A stretch of DNA of 64,000 bases. Source: Batrachochytrium dendrobatidis JAM81 (lineage: Eukaryota > Chytridiomycota > Chytridiomycetes > Rhizophydiales). The stretch lies in NCBI RefSeq assembly GCF_000203795.2, contig NW_006281101.1, forward strand, positions 335,279 to 399,278, given 5' to 3'. The notes beneath the pieces were generated by a model. That model searched no databases. It was not told the origin of the DNA and saw nothing but the letters and a program-made list of their open reading frames with translations. This document shows, piece by piece, positions 25,681-37,044 of the stretch (position 1 is its first letter; each line of letters begins with the position of its first letter). The position numbers and the translations under genes were made by a program.

Positions 25681-26097
25681 TGGCGTGAAAACAACAATCG
25701 TATTACCGAAACATGCAATCATTGTTATCTGAACTACAGCGCAACGTATCTGTGGTTTGGGTTACAATAAATATGAGTTTGACTGATGACATCAGAATAG
25801 TCGATTTGAATCAGTGGACTGCAATGGACGAGTCTGTGTCCAGACTTGGTGATTGTACAATGCATTACTATGGCAATGATGGACAAAGTGATAATTTGGT
25901 TGTATGAGCATCATATGATGGTTGTTTAAAAGAATTGAACATGTCAATTGAACAAGCAGTCGGTTTTTGGTAGTAAAGCATAGTAAAGCGTAGTAAAGCA
26001 TAATGAACATTTGACGACTGTTTATTTGAAAGTAAAATGCAATTACTGCAAGATGAATGCAAGTATTCCATGTTACATGGACACGGCTGTAGTTTAT
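25681..26097 (+). mobile_element. Transposase-derived repeat, copy A
   Basis: This is a 417-base unit nearly identical to 29037-29452: by eye I count about 14 differences including one 1-base indel. It keeps the DDE first-block remnant (WTAMDE...RLGDCTMHYYGNDG) and, in another frame, a tail reading QLLQDECKYSMLHGHG that ends at a TGA (26098-26100). Internal stops and frame changes make it noncoding now. It lies just beyond the 3' end of the minus-strand secreted-protein gene. I saw no target-site duplication. Confidence 0.7.
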
Positions 26098-26167
26098 GAA
26101 TCCATCGATCACATCCATCACCAACAATGTGGCATTTGCACCAAATTTAAAGTCAGTAATTAATGCT

Positions 26168-27664
26168 TTATTCATACATACGAGGATCGTAAGGAAACCA
26201 GTCATCATCTGAATCATAATCCAAACCACTACCCAAACCCTTATAGTCTAAATGGCCAGAAGTTCTACGAGCTTTCAACTTCTTGAACCGACGCTCCAAA
26301 TCCTCCAATTCAAGGTCAGAGCCAAGGTCAAGGTCAGAGTCAAGGTCAAGGTCAGAGTCAAGGTCAGAATCATGCTCAGCCAGTCGAGGGTCCGAACTAT
26401 CCTCCAAATCATCATCCAAAACATCTTCCAAATCACTACCTAATTTGACATTCACTTCATCCTCAACCGGTCGAGGATCAACATCATGCTCAACCGGCTG
26501 AGGATCAACATCATTCTGGACTGGCTGAGGATCAACATCATGCTCAACTGGCTGAGGATCCACTTCATGCTCAACCGGTTGAGGATTCGATCCACCATCA
26601 TCATGTGGATCATCACCGTCGATGCCATTCAACTGATTTCTCAGTTGTTTCCCTGACTTTAACATTTGATCAAAAGGATAGAAACAAACGTCAAGTATCC
26701 ATTTGGCTAGTAATTTAGCTCGCAGGTCATGTTTGAAAAACTTGTAAACTGCATCTGAAAATGGTTTTTCGTCTTTTTGATCCTTTCGGATATCCTCTAT
26801 TATAGTTAGACCTAATGCAATTAAATCGTTAGGATCTCTGGGTTCACCTGTGTTTTGCAGTAATTGACTTAAGCTAGTTGTTGCCTGTGTAAATTTGGCA
26901 ATCATTTGGCTGAAATACGAATTGAATGCAGTGATGAGTGCAGATGTTTCGGTATTCTTGGGTTCAACTTTGATTTTCTTGACATTTGACTTGGTTCTTG
27001 CTAACCACATATCAAACTGCCTCATCAAGCGCAAAAGTTCGTCCAAAAAACTTTGGACATACACCTGTGAGGTTTCCAAATCAAGAACAGGCAATGGCGC
27101 AGCTTGAGCATCTCCAGAATGCAATGAGCCAGTCATTGCGGGACTTGCAGCCATCACATTTTCATCTGTAAAGTTTGGTGGATCTTGAATAGCGGACATC
27201 AATATTCCAAAAAACGTATGTCTACCCGGATACTCTACTAATCTTCTACCACCTGTGATTCTAGTAGATGTTGCACGGTCAAGGTCGAGTTCTTCAGGAG
27301 TAAGCGTGATTCCATTTTCCCTATACATAGTATTCTTTGCCTCGGACACTTTGGTTAAAACCTCACTAACCATGGTATTACGGAGATTGCTACTGCCTTG
27401 ATGTTCAGGAATCAATTGTAATAAAATGGCTGTAAAAAATGGACTCGTGTGATAAATCGGTTCGCCAAGAGGGGTTCTAGTTGAAGTGGGTGTATTACTC
27501 ATGGTTTGTGAACTAGGTTGTAAACTGGTGGTTGCAGTGGCAGTGGCAGTTGCGGTAGCGACACTAGTGGTGTATGCAAGCCTCGGAAGTTTTAGTGGTG
27601 GTGCAGCATAGATACTACTGCTTAGAGCAAGAGCTGCAAAAATCGATGCGCTTGCGAATTTCAT
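26168..27664 (-). CDS. Secreted acidic repeat protein, lineage-specific
   Basis: I do not recognise its function. It is a single exon of 498 residues. It starts with a signal peptide (MKFASASIFAALALSSSIYA) followed by an Ala-Thr dipeptide run and a Ser/Thr-rich linker. The middle (about 70-350) is helical and globular-looking, with a LLRLMRQFDMWLAR segment. Near residue 355 a tandem array begins with unit DPQPVEHDV, about five copies, in which later copies drift to PQPVQNDV and PRPVEDEV. An Asp-Leu-Ser tract (DSDLDSDLDLDSDLDLGSD) and a basic patch (RRFKKLKARR) precede an acidic end. A TATAAAAG box lies at 27733-27726. This resembles lineage-specific secreted families of Batrachochytrium. It lies between two nearly identical transposase stubs, which suggests a mobile or fast-changing locus. 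Confidence 0.85.
   Translation of the reverse strand: MKFASASIFAALALSSSIYAAPPLKLPRLAYTTSVATATATATATTSLQPSSQTMSNTPTSTRTPLGEPIYHTSPFFTAILLQLIPEHQGSSNLRNTMVSEVLTKVSEAKNTMYRENGITLTPEELDLDRATSTRITGGRRLVEYPGRHTFFGILMSAIQDPPNFTDENVMAASPAMTGSLHSGDAQAAPLPVLDLETSQVYVQSFLDELLRLMRQFDMWLARTKSNVKKIKVEPKNTETSALITAFNSYFSQMIAKFTQATTSLSQLLQNTGEPRDPNDLIALGLTIIEDIRKDQKDEKPFSDAVYKFFKHDLRAKLLAKWILDVCFYPFDQMLKSGKQLRNQLNGIDGDDPHDDGGSNPQPVEHEVDPQPVEHDVDPQPVQNDVDPQPVEHDVDPRPVEDEVNVKLGSDLEDVLDDDLEDSSDPRLAEHDSDLDSDLDLDSDLDLGSDLELEDLERRFKKLKARRTSGHLDYKGLGSGLDYDSDDDWFPYDPRMYE
26480..26600. repeat. Coding tandem repeat, 9-residue DPQPVEHDV units
   Basis: About five copies of a 27-base unit lie inside the secreted-protein gene. 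Their near-identity at the DNA level (for example gaggatcaacatcatgctc recurring) shows recent expansion, so the copy number may vary between isolates. Confidence 0.75.
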
Positions 27665-29036
27665 CTGGTCTAGCGACTATATGCCTATTTGATCAGTGAC
27701 CCATTCAAACATCCACAACTCCATCTTTTATAATTGAAATCGTGTACTGGATGAGTTCTAGGGATAAGGATCAACTTGTGTAGGGAGTGCTTTAAAAATG
27801 CTTTATGTTTATCATTGGCCGTTTATAGTAAATCCTCACTGTGACTACCAAAACGGCGGTAGTATAAAAGGGTGGTAAGTTGATAATGAAAGAGCTCGAC
27901 TGATCGTGTAGTGCGACATACAGTTTCAGGCAGGTGTACAGTTTTTTAGGTTGTGGATTAACCACTGCTCAAGTAGATAAAACACCCTGCAGTTACACTT
28001 GGCCCTTGGTAAGCGATTCCTTATAACTACAAAATCATATACACAGAGTGTCGAACCTGATTACACCAACAATTACCTTGTACAGTCAATCATTTATTCC
28101 TTATACAACCCTGATATACGACTGTGCTTGCTCAACCACGACCGCAATGAGTATAGCATGCCAGATTATTTATTTAGCCAGCGTCATGATAACTGCATAA
28201 TAACCAGTATCAGCAATATTGTTGTTTATTGCGGCCATTGTATTGCTCGATCGACAGGCTACCGGTATCATATTTGTAACCAGTTGGTCTAATTGATTAT
28301 GGTGTGTATTGGGCATTGGGTATTGGATATATGCTGATTTGATGGGGTTCGTGGTTGCACTCGATTGATGACTGTCATCATGTTGACGCAGTATTGATTT
28401 GATGGTGGATATGCATGCATCATATTGGTTTCAGTCCGATCACTATTCTGGTTTGCATCGAATTATTTGAATATTGATATCAAACCAGATGAGCTCCCAA
28501 TAAATATTGTGTTGGAATGGGTCATATATTGGCACATATTATCACAGCACTTGATAGTTTTAGATGGCCGTTGTCGTTACAACAATGGACTACCGACTTG
28601 CAATACAACTTGACATATTGCACTTGTGACAGTCAAAACCAAAATATGGAACGCACAATATATATATACATTACAATCCGGTTTCATCATGATCCGGAAA
28701 CATTCTGATGGCACAATCAGGCTGCAATTGCAGTATTTCGACAGCATGAATATCCGGTTGTAAAACTGCACGATTGGTTTAGGTTAGTGTAGACTATACA
28801 TGGAACGCTGAAACATTGTGTCAGAACAACACCAACACCAATATCAGCAAACAACCGTCGTTAGACCAAATAAGTGACGCTGTCATATATTGGATCAAAT
28901 GAGTCAGCAGGTGATTCAGTAAGCTGACTGTCAACAAAACATATTGTCGTCGTGGTACAAGAAACACAAACGATAGATGATCATGCGATTCAAATCAGCA
29001 ATACAAACAGACCAAACAGTACACATATTAGATGGT
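27665..29036. other. Gene-poor stretch upstream of the secreted-protein gene
   Basis: The TATAAAAG box at 27733-27726 belongs to the minus-strand gene ending at 26168. The rest has short frames without motifs and no tRNA-like fold that I could see. It runs up to the second transposase-derived repeat. Confidence 0.5.
27726..27733 (-). promoter_or_regulatory. TATA box of the secreted repeat-protein gene
   Basis: TATAAAAG on the minus strand, about 62-69 bases before the ATG at 27664, which is a typical distance for this window. Confidence 0.5.
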
Positions 29037-29452
29037 TGGCGTGAAAACAACAATCGTATTACCGAAACATGCAATCATTGTTATCTGAATTACAGCGCAA
29101 CGTATCTGTGGTTTGGGTTACAATAAATATGAGTTTGACTGATGACATCAGAATAGTCGAGTTGAATCAGTGGGCTGCAATGAATGAGTATGTGTCCAGA
29201 CTTGGTGATTGTACAATGCATTACTATGGCAATGATGGACAAAGTGATAATTTGGTTGTACGAGAATCATATGATGGTTGTTTAAAAGAATTGAGCATGC
29301 CAATTGAACAAGCAGTCGGTTTTTGGTAGTAAGCATAGTAAAGCGTAGTAGAGCATAATGAACATTTGACGACTGTTTATTTGAAAGTAAAATGCAATTA
29401 CTACAAGATGAATGCAAGTATTCCATGTTACATGGACATGGCTGTAGTTTAT
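29037..29452 (+). mobile_element. Transposase-derived repeat, copy B
   Basis: This is the direct-repeat partner of 25681-26097, about 96-97% identical by eye and in the same orientation. It keeps the GDCTMHYYGNDG block and extends the open frame to RESYDGCLKELSMPIEQAVGFW before a stop. The high identity implies either recent copying or gene conversion between the two units. They flank the secreted-protein gene at a distance of about 3 kb. Confidence 0.7.
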
Positions 29453-29566
29453 AATCAAGAGATTTTATTTCAATATAAATTTTAGTATTTATTTTAAAAT
29501 GTGGTTGATAACTACACAAGGCAAGATAAAACAAGGTGCTATTGGTGTACAAATATATTTCAAAGC

Positions 29567-32500
29567 TTATTGGAATTGCGCATCATCCCAGTTGGTGCCA
29601 GTGCAATAGAAATCATACATGGCTGGGTTGACGGCCGAAGGAGGAATAACAATCTTAAAGCCAACAAGAGTAGTAATAAGAACAGCTATACCCGAGCCAG
29701 CATCAAAGGCAGCAGAGAGAACGTAGTTGTATTTCTCCCACCAGCCGTGAGCATATGTGAAGATGACGTACTGGAAAATGAATGCAACAATAATGAATGA
29801 GGATACGGCGGAGATGATACCACCAGTGTAAAAGATATTGGTCATGATGGGGAAATGAATGAAGCGCCAGTATGGGTGGGGATAAAACTTGTTACCGAGA
29901 AAGGGGAGAACGGGTAAAATCAAACCAAACAGATAACCCAAGTTCAGAGCATAATATGGCGAAGATGGACCAAAGAAACGTGCTGGACCAATAGCACCCC
30001 AAATAGCACCGGCGCTGTAGAAAGTGGTGTGGCCAGGATAAGTCCAGTCAGGAGTATCGAGAGGGAAATAAGAAATGGCAATCCAGACAGAGGCAGTGTT
30101 GCAGGCTGCACCAATGATGGTACCAAACAACTGAGAAAAGACCATGTGGATGGGATTGATGTGCAAATAATGGCCAATCTTCAAGTCAGAAGAAAGCGCA
30201 AGAGCCTGAATCATGATGTTGTAACCATACGATTTGAATGTCATGACCTGAATGGTTTGGCCAGGAATCATCAAACCCATGAGTAATTCAGTCAAAATGT
30301 TAAGACCAAGCTGCTGTCCAGTGGAGCCTTGGATAATTCCATATGGGACAAGGAAAACAATACCAATAATGAAACCCAGGATGGTACCCCACCATGAGAG
30401 TTTGAAGGGAGTAAGGTATCCAACCATAAACTGAATAGCCATCCAAAAAGCAAACCAGCCAAGATACATGTACTCGGGAATATCTGGATAAGCCTTCATG
30501 AGTTCGTTGTGAATATCAGGAGTTTCCTCGCCGACCTGAGCAAGCATCTCTTTGGTTTGACGTACAATGTCCTTGTGGTACCAGAGTCCGACGTGCATGA
30601 TACCAGCAGTAAGGGCAAAAAACGAAGTACCGTAGGTAACCGCAAAATTTTCAGTAAGATAGATGGGAGCATAAGTTTCATAAGCAGTGGTATTGAGATC
30701 ATAAATTCCCTGGTTATAAAACTTGGTGGGATTAACCCTGGAGCCAGTTCTGTCGTATAGAGATGGAGAGTTAATTCGGGGGAAATCGCTACCATCTTGA
30801 AAGACGTACGCACCCTTGATTGTGGGGTTATGGAATGCATTTTTGTAATAGACGATGGGAACCACGATCCACAAAATAAAGGCGTTGGCAACAAAGAAAT
30901 TGGCCGACACCCACCATGGAGTCGACAAGGGCATGAAGTAGGTGCCAAAGTTGGACCAGTCAAGAGTAAAGGAGAGAATACCGAAGCCAGTATTGGGAGT
31001 AGCAGATCCAAAAATGCGAGCATCGCGGTTGTTGGACATCATGCACAGCAAGGAAAGAGCTTGCAGAGCAGGAGCAAAGAAGGAGGGGAACACTTGCCAC
31101 AGGAACATGCATGAGAATGCAATCCAAAAGAAAGCATGGCGGGAAAGACCTCCGACTTTCCTGACTTCCTCACTCTCTTCCTTTTCATGGAAAGAAACAA
31201 AGAGCGCGACGACAGGGAGAGAAGTGGGCCAGTACATGGCAGCAGGACGAACTAGAAAACGACGGGTCATACCAGCAAGACCGTATCCAACCATTTGGGT
31301 TGTAAGAATGAACAGAAACGAGTTCCAAAAAGTAACATTGGTATCATTCATAAATTTGTCGAATTTTTGACCAATAACATTTTCAATGCCGTATGGAGCA
31401 CCACCAGCAGCCGACGCAATAGTGTATGCAAGAACGTGCTCCTTGATAGAAAAAGGACCTGGGTTAAGGATGCCGTGAGGGAGAACCGCGGCAAAGAATA
31501 CACCGATGGGATACGAAAGCAAGGCAACAACATTGCCTGAAATGTAAAAGGAGTTTGTACGGAAAGAAAAGATGCCTAACAAAAACAAGCGTCAGTGAAA
31601 TCAATTGCTGCTGTATTCGCATAAATAAAGCAGTGGAAATGTTGAGGTATATAATAATCGGCTTTTATCAAATCTACTGGACAGCACTGTGTCATTTAAA
31701 CTCGAACGTAAACATACAAGCTTTTACAATATGACAATAATGAGTTTGATGATATCAAAACAAACTCAATATCCGGTTCCGAATTTGGCGATTGTACAAT
31801 GCATGGCTATGCCAAAAAGGATAATCTCGATTCAAAAATAGTTCGAGTATCATATGATGGACGTTGTGATTAAAGGGTTAACAATGTCTATTCAAGAAAT
31901 AGTCAATGTCTAATAGAAAAGCGCAAGAAAGGTTCAACCATTGTACATCTCAAAGCAAAATAGAAGCAATCACTGCAAGATAAATGCAAGTGGTCTATTT
32001 TACATGAAGACAACTTAATGGCTCAACAAAAAGATGGACTCGAATTCAGTAATGACAACCCTTAAAACACGGTAACCATTTAATCTGCCATATGTAATAC
32101 AATAAACAGGTGTTGTGTAAAACAAAGGAACAGGATACTGCGGCATTTTTGATCCGAGTTGATATGCTTTCGGCAAAATAATAATAGAAAATGTGACAGT
32201 TTAAACAGGGACTACAGGAAAATATGGCAGGATCTTACCATTCAAAAGACCAAGAGCAACAGCAAAGAGAGCGCCGATAAGAATCATACGAACTGAGAGT
32301 GAGGGAGTACTAGGATCATCGGTTTCAGGAACAATAGCCTTGACGAATGCTTGTGCACTGTGATCGGACGAATTTCAATGAGATGTTGTAATAAAAATAC
32401 AATAGAATGCAAAAGCAGCACAAGAGTTATAAATAGGCATTAAACAGATATATCAGCCAACTCTCATTCAGATACATACTAGCTTGCGTCAATATCCTCG

Positions 32501-32577
32501 ATATCATTGGTTTTGGAGAGAATCTCTTTTTCATGCTGAAGCTCATTGGCCTCGCGAACCTTTTCAATGTCTGCCAT
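29567..32577 (-). CDS. OPT-family oligopeptide transporter
   Basis: This is a proton-coupled plasma-membrane transporter for small peptides or related metal-chelate substrates. Three exons (32577-32480, 32357-32239, 31575-29567) give 741 residues in frame. An N-terminal cytosolic stretch (MADIEKVREANELQ) precedes about 14-16 hydrophobic segments. Family hallmarks include RTNSFYISGNVVALLSYPIG, GLMIPGQTIQVMTFKSYGY, the KIGHYLHINPIHMVFSQLFG block with its conserved KxGHYxxxxP motif, and a C-terminal FYCTGTNWDDAQ. The length is normal for fungal OPTs. Intron 1 is 122 nt. Intron 2 is 663 nt and carries a degenerate transposase stub at about 31740-32040. The gene reads away from the ferric reductase gene. 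The substrate cannot be set from sequence alone. Confidence 0.92.
31740..32040 (+). mobile_element. Transposase-derived repeat, copy C, inside OPT intron 2
   Basis: This is a diverged member of the family at 25681 and 29037. It keeps FGDCTMHGYAKKDN-like and SYDGRCD-like words and the tail word gcaatcactgcaagataaatgcaag (here read as QSLQDKCKWSILHEDN). It lies entirely inside the 663-nt second intron of the OPT gene, antisense to that transcript, and accounts for much of the extra intron length. Confidence 0.6.
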
Positions 32578-34108
32578 ATACAAGAATAGTCAATCGGCAG
32601 ATCTACACGGATAAGAGCAGAGGGGGCAACCGTCTTTTTATCAGACAAAAATCTGGCAGTTTGACAAACGTTCATCAAAGCCTGCGTTTTTTGGTATACC
32701 ACGTGGAAATGGAGTAAACAATTTCCTTTTCTCAATTTTTTCACAATGCCTTGTATTGAAATAAAACACCTTGCAAGAATGGGATGGACGCATATTTAGA
32801 TTTTCAGTCATGTTATGTACATCCCTCTAAATGCCACAAAAATATGGGGTCCTGTCCATTCCTGCAATAGATTAGGATAGTTTTAGAGCAGAGTTGGATA
32901 GTTTACTTTTGCAATGCGCGGCTTCGATTTGCCGAATTCAACCATATATCCAGTACGTATGCAGTCGATAGTCGTGGGGACGAAATGACAATTTCTGACT
33001 TTCTCTCCCCATTCTCATTCTTTCTGTCAATACCCACAAGTGGTTTAGAAGGTCGGTATTATCCAGTAGTTTAACACGAATGATTTTATGAGGCTGGCTG
33101 TTATATTTTGGCATCGCTATTCGCCTCCGTTTTACGTGAATACAGCCGTAAACGTCGATCCGTTTAAACGTGAATTTTCGCATGTTGGACAAATTATCAT
33201 GATGCAAGACCCTATTATGTTCCACACAATGGCTAATCAATTTCCCGAACACATTTAAACCTACCTTTGGAAATGAATACTTTGGACTCGCTGTGTCATA
33301 TTTCCTTTTATTCTCAATATAAACCCAGTTTAATGACTAGTAACCAGTCAAGCGTTGCAGGGGGCGGAATACATTCATTATTCGGTAGGCAGTTATAAAC
33401 TGTTTCTACCACCATGTGCTAATTCTTTAGAATTATAAGTTGATATTTCACACTACTGATGGAATCTCGTGTAGAGCATCACCATAATAAATTTAATGAA
33501 TTAACCATCCAATAAGACCTGGGCACCTTGATTTGCCACTCACATGAACGTTTTTAAAAGCACATTTGGTCTCAACTATTGCCAGACTTGATGCATGCTG
33601 CTTTTTTGCAACATGAGACTCGAATAGTACATAGCTGGATATTTCCAAATAAAATTAAAACAGTGCAGCTATGTTCCATTTCAACTTTGCTCCTGAAAAT
33701 ATCTATTTTACCTCCAAAACACGTACCGAGCTTCAAAGTTTATACCGTCACTCTATACCTATAACCACGACAGCTCGGCTAGTTGAAATTACTAATCTAT
33801 ATTTATTCAAATCCGATAAAGTAGTTCAAAAAATGATGTCATGCGATTTTACTCTAAAAGGGGTCTTTTGATTAATAGCTTTAACCGCATCCCTGTCTAT
33901 ATCGGAAGCAAACTGCTGCTTCCGACAATAAAAGTTTGCAATGACTGTTTTTTGACCAAAGTTTATACTTTTTTCACCAGTTTCATCGTTGAATGCATGC
34001 AAACCCGGCCCTTGTTCCAACCAATTTATATCATTATAGGAGCCGTGGTTTCAGTATCGAACTCATTCCACGCGGTTATTACATTAATAGATATCATGGC
34101 ATCATGAA
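32578..34108. promoter_or_regulatory. Divergent promoter region, OPT / ferric reductase
   Basis: This 1.5 kb gap lies between two outward-reading transporter/oxidoreductase genes and holds both promoters. Around 33110-33235 lies a fragment with the word ttttacgtgaatac (33130-33143) and following sequence that matches, in diverged form, 4185-4260. It is another remnant of the dispersed repeat. No gene is supported elsewhere in the gap. Confidence 0.4.
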
Positions 34109-36576
34109 ATGCATGTGCCAATCACACTTTTTTCAATAAACACACTGATGATTCTGAACCTTGCATCTAGTAAAAATATTGTTTTAAAAAGACCAAGTAG
34201 CTCGGTCATTGCTCCTTTACCAATTAAAAAAACCAAGATGGGTGTTATTGCTGCCAGTCCTCGCAAACCTATTTTATCACCAACTGTTGTTCGTCTAGCC
34301 GCCAGAATACTGGCTACGTTGGCCATGCTCGTGGCATTGGTGGCTTCTTACGCTTTAGCATCAATGGTTGAAGGCGGAAAATTGCGCTGGAGTAGTTCCA
34401 TTATGGTTGTGGATCGATTTGACCAATGGATTCTTGGATTCGCACTGTTACCCATGTTCATTGCCACACTATCTACCTTTTTTAGCGATCCAAATACACC
34501 AGATTCTATAGTCACGGGAAGAAACGACGAGTACACAATATCTGCTGATGGTCGGTCTTCCACCGCCCACTCCACTCCACTTCATTGCTCTGGTTTCTGG
34601 AATCCCCGTTTCAAATTCCTTGGTAAATACAGCACTCTTTTCAAACCATGGTCTCAAGGAGATATTATGATTACCTGTTTGCTTGTCATCTCCAATATTC
34701 TATGGTGGATTGCTCCTGTGATTACTCGTCTGTATCTAAAACCCTCAAAAACACTTTCCACTCCCCGCGGCATGCTTGCTCGATTTGCAATTTGGGCCGG
34801 TAAGTTTAAACATTTCACAAGCATATTCACCGTGTAGCTGGATTTCAAGCTAGTGCATGTCCCTTTTCAACAGTACTAATTAAAAACTTGAACTGCTGCA
34901 TACCTCTGTGATAAACATACATAGCCATGGCTGGTTTGTGGAATGCTGCAATGGCTATTGTATTTGTTGTTCGTGAGAATCATATTACCAAAAACATTGT
35001 TGGCAAGGATGCTGGCCAGTTTCATCGTGGTCTCCGATATCACATTGCCTTGGGATACACGAGCTTTGTCCAAATTACCTTTCATGGCACATATTACCTT
35101 ACTATCATGGTGATAGATGGTGCTTTTCCCAATGAGATACTGCCAACTCTCAGTGACACTGGCTATTCCAACTTTTTTGGATTTCTAGCTTGGCTTTCTT
35201 TGATGCTTATGGCTCTGACCTCTATCTTTAAAGTGCGTCGTGCCAACTACCGCATCTTTTATTGGACGCATCAGCTTTATACCTGTTTCCTGCTTTTTGC
35301 GTTCATGCACCAAACTAGAACTTGGTATCCAGTTATGGCTTCACTCGTGTACTTTATCTTTGATCGGCTTTTACCTCGCCTTAAAACTCAGCGCACCACA
35401 TCTGCTCTGCTCACTCGTGTTTCTCCGTCAGTAGTTCGGCTGGATATTGCCATCTTGCAAACCTATGCAGATTCTTGTACATATTCTCCTGGCAGTTGGG
35501 TCAATATACTTGTTCCCTCAATTTCCCATTTCAATTGGCACCCATTTTCTATCTCCTCCAGTCATCATCTTACTCCTCGCACCGTTACTCTATATATCAA
35601 GGCTCGAGGTGCATGGACTACGCAGCTGCACGCTTCGTCAACCGGCTTAGGTGTCATGGTTCCAATTAAGATGGACGGATTTTTTGGGTCGCGCAACAAC
35701 AGCTACTTGTCCTACCAACACCTTGTTGTTGTGGGTGCTGGAACTGGTATTGCTACTATAATCCCCTACATATACAGCTATGCCCAACATACTCTGGGGA
35801 AAATCACGGTATTTTGGTTGGCTCGCACTGCTGTTGAAGCGTGCGCATATCGTTCTCTACTTGAAGCTCTCTCTGATCCCAATTCACCACTTGCTGGTCG
35901 TGTCGACTTGCATCTGCATTTGACTCGCGAGCAGGATTCTCGTGTATCTACTAAACACGACCATCGCATTGGATCCGGATTTAATGGAAACCCGAACTTT
36001 GCTTCCACCCTTTCTAAATCTGTTGGCTATGAACAATCAAGCACAACTACCAAACCATCCTACCGTTTGTCCGCCATTTTTCTTTCCATAATTGTATTTA
36101 GTGCTGCAGCTGTGGGATACGTTATTGGACGTACCTATGTTCCCGCATACAATGCCGATGAATGCAATGCCGACGAAGCATACACGCTTGTTGGACTTTC
36201 TCACTTTATGTGTTGGTATTATCCCCAATGGGCACCTACTGGATTTGCCTGTCTATTTGCTGCTATCAGTGGTCTTGCCTTTGTATGGATGGTCTCACTA
36301 ATGAAGCAAACTGATGCTGCTGTTTCAAACGTGGAGCCTATTGATGTCACTCCCGCATCTTTCGAGTGGTTCAAGGAACGCTTTACCTGGGTCGCTCATC
36401 GGCCAAACTTTGCCTATGAGCTTGAATCAGTGTTCAACTTTTATAATAGTATCGAGAATCAGTCTAACATTAAGATTGCTGTGATTGCCGGAGGTCCTGA
36501 GCGTATGGTTCGTGATATTGAAAATGTGGTGATTGATCACGGTCAAGCCTTTTTCCGCGAGTCTTGGAAAATGTAG
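34109..36576 (+). CDS. Ferric reductase / NADPH oxidase-like oxidoreductase
   Basis: This membrane flavocytochrome moves electrons from cytosolic NADPH through FAD and heme across the membrane to ferric iron or oxygen. Two exons (34109-34799, 34925-36576) with a 125-nt intron give 780 residues. Several hydrophobic helices surround the heme-ligand histidines: FHRGLRYH...TFHGTYY, then YWTHQLYTCFLLFAFMH. The FAD site is HPFSISS (W-H-P-F), the nucleotide site is VVVGAGTGIATI, and the C-terminal GGPERM replaces the usual CGP. Two extra hydrophobic segments lie inside the NAD domain (about residues 520-600: LSAIFLSIIVFSAAAVGYVIG and FACLFAAISGLAFVW), which is unusual for the family. The start could instead be the internal ATG at 34150 or 34238. 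Specific substrate is undetermined. Confidence 0.87.
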
Positions 36577-37044
36577 TTGTACGCTCGCTTGTCCAAGACT
36601 GTATCTGATTATTCATGTAAATGAACTAAATGTTTGTAATGTGTTTATTAAAAATTGACAATCAATACTAGAGTAGTAATATTGATCAGCAATCAATCGG
36701 ATTTAAACCATCGATGAGCTTGAACGGAATCACAAAAGTAGTTTTTCCCGCCCTATCTGACAATCTGCTCACAGCCTTTCATGACTGTAGTAAAAATAGG
36801 AACAGCCAAGGATGTGTTGGGATATTGTTACAAGGGGATGTGCATCGAACCCATTCAAAGCAGCTTCCATTGAACACAAATCTATTCGGCCACCAAGTGG
36901 CCCATCACACGAGTTTGTTACGCATTTCCTCAAGTTTCAAGGTTTTCATCAAAATATACTTTTGTTATATAGTCAACCCAAAGTTGCTTGGGTCACTTGC
37001 TCGATCTTACCCATTGTTATTAGAAGCTACTACCACAATCCATC
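36577..37044. other. Intergenic region
   Basis: Noncoding sequence between two plus-strand genes. Overlapping short frames (36714-37082, 36812-37198) are out of frame with the next gene and lack motifs. Confidence 0.5.

Noticed and set aside
26252..26501. Plus-strand frames rich in Arg-Ser repeats, like an SR protein
   Set aside because: They are the antisense of the Asp/Ser/Leu repeat tract of the secreted-protein gene on the minus strand.
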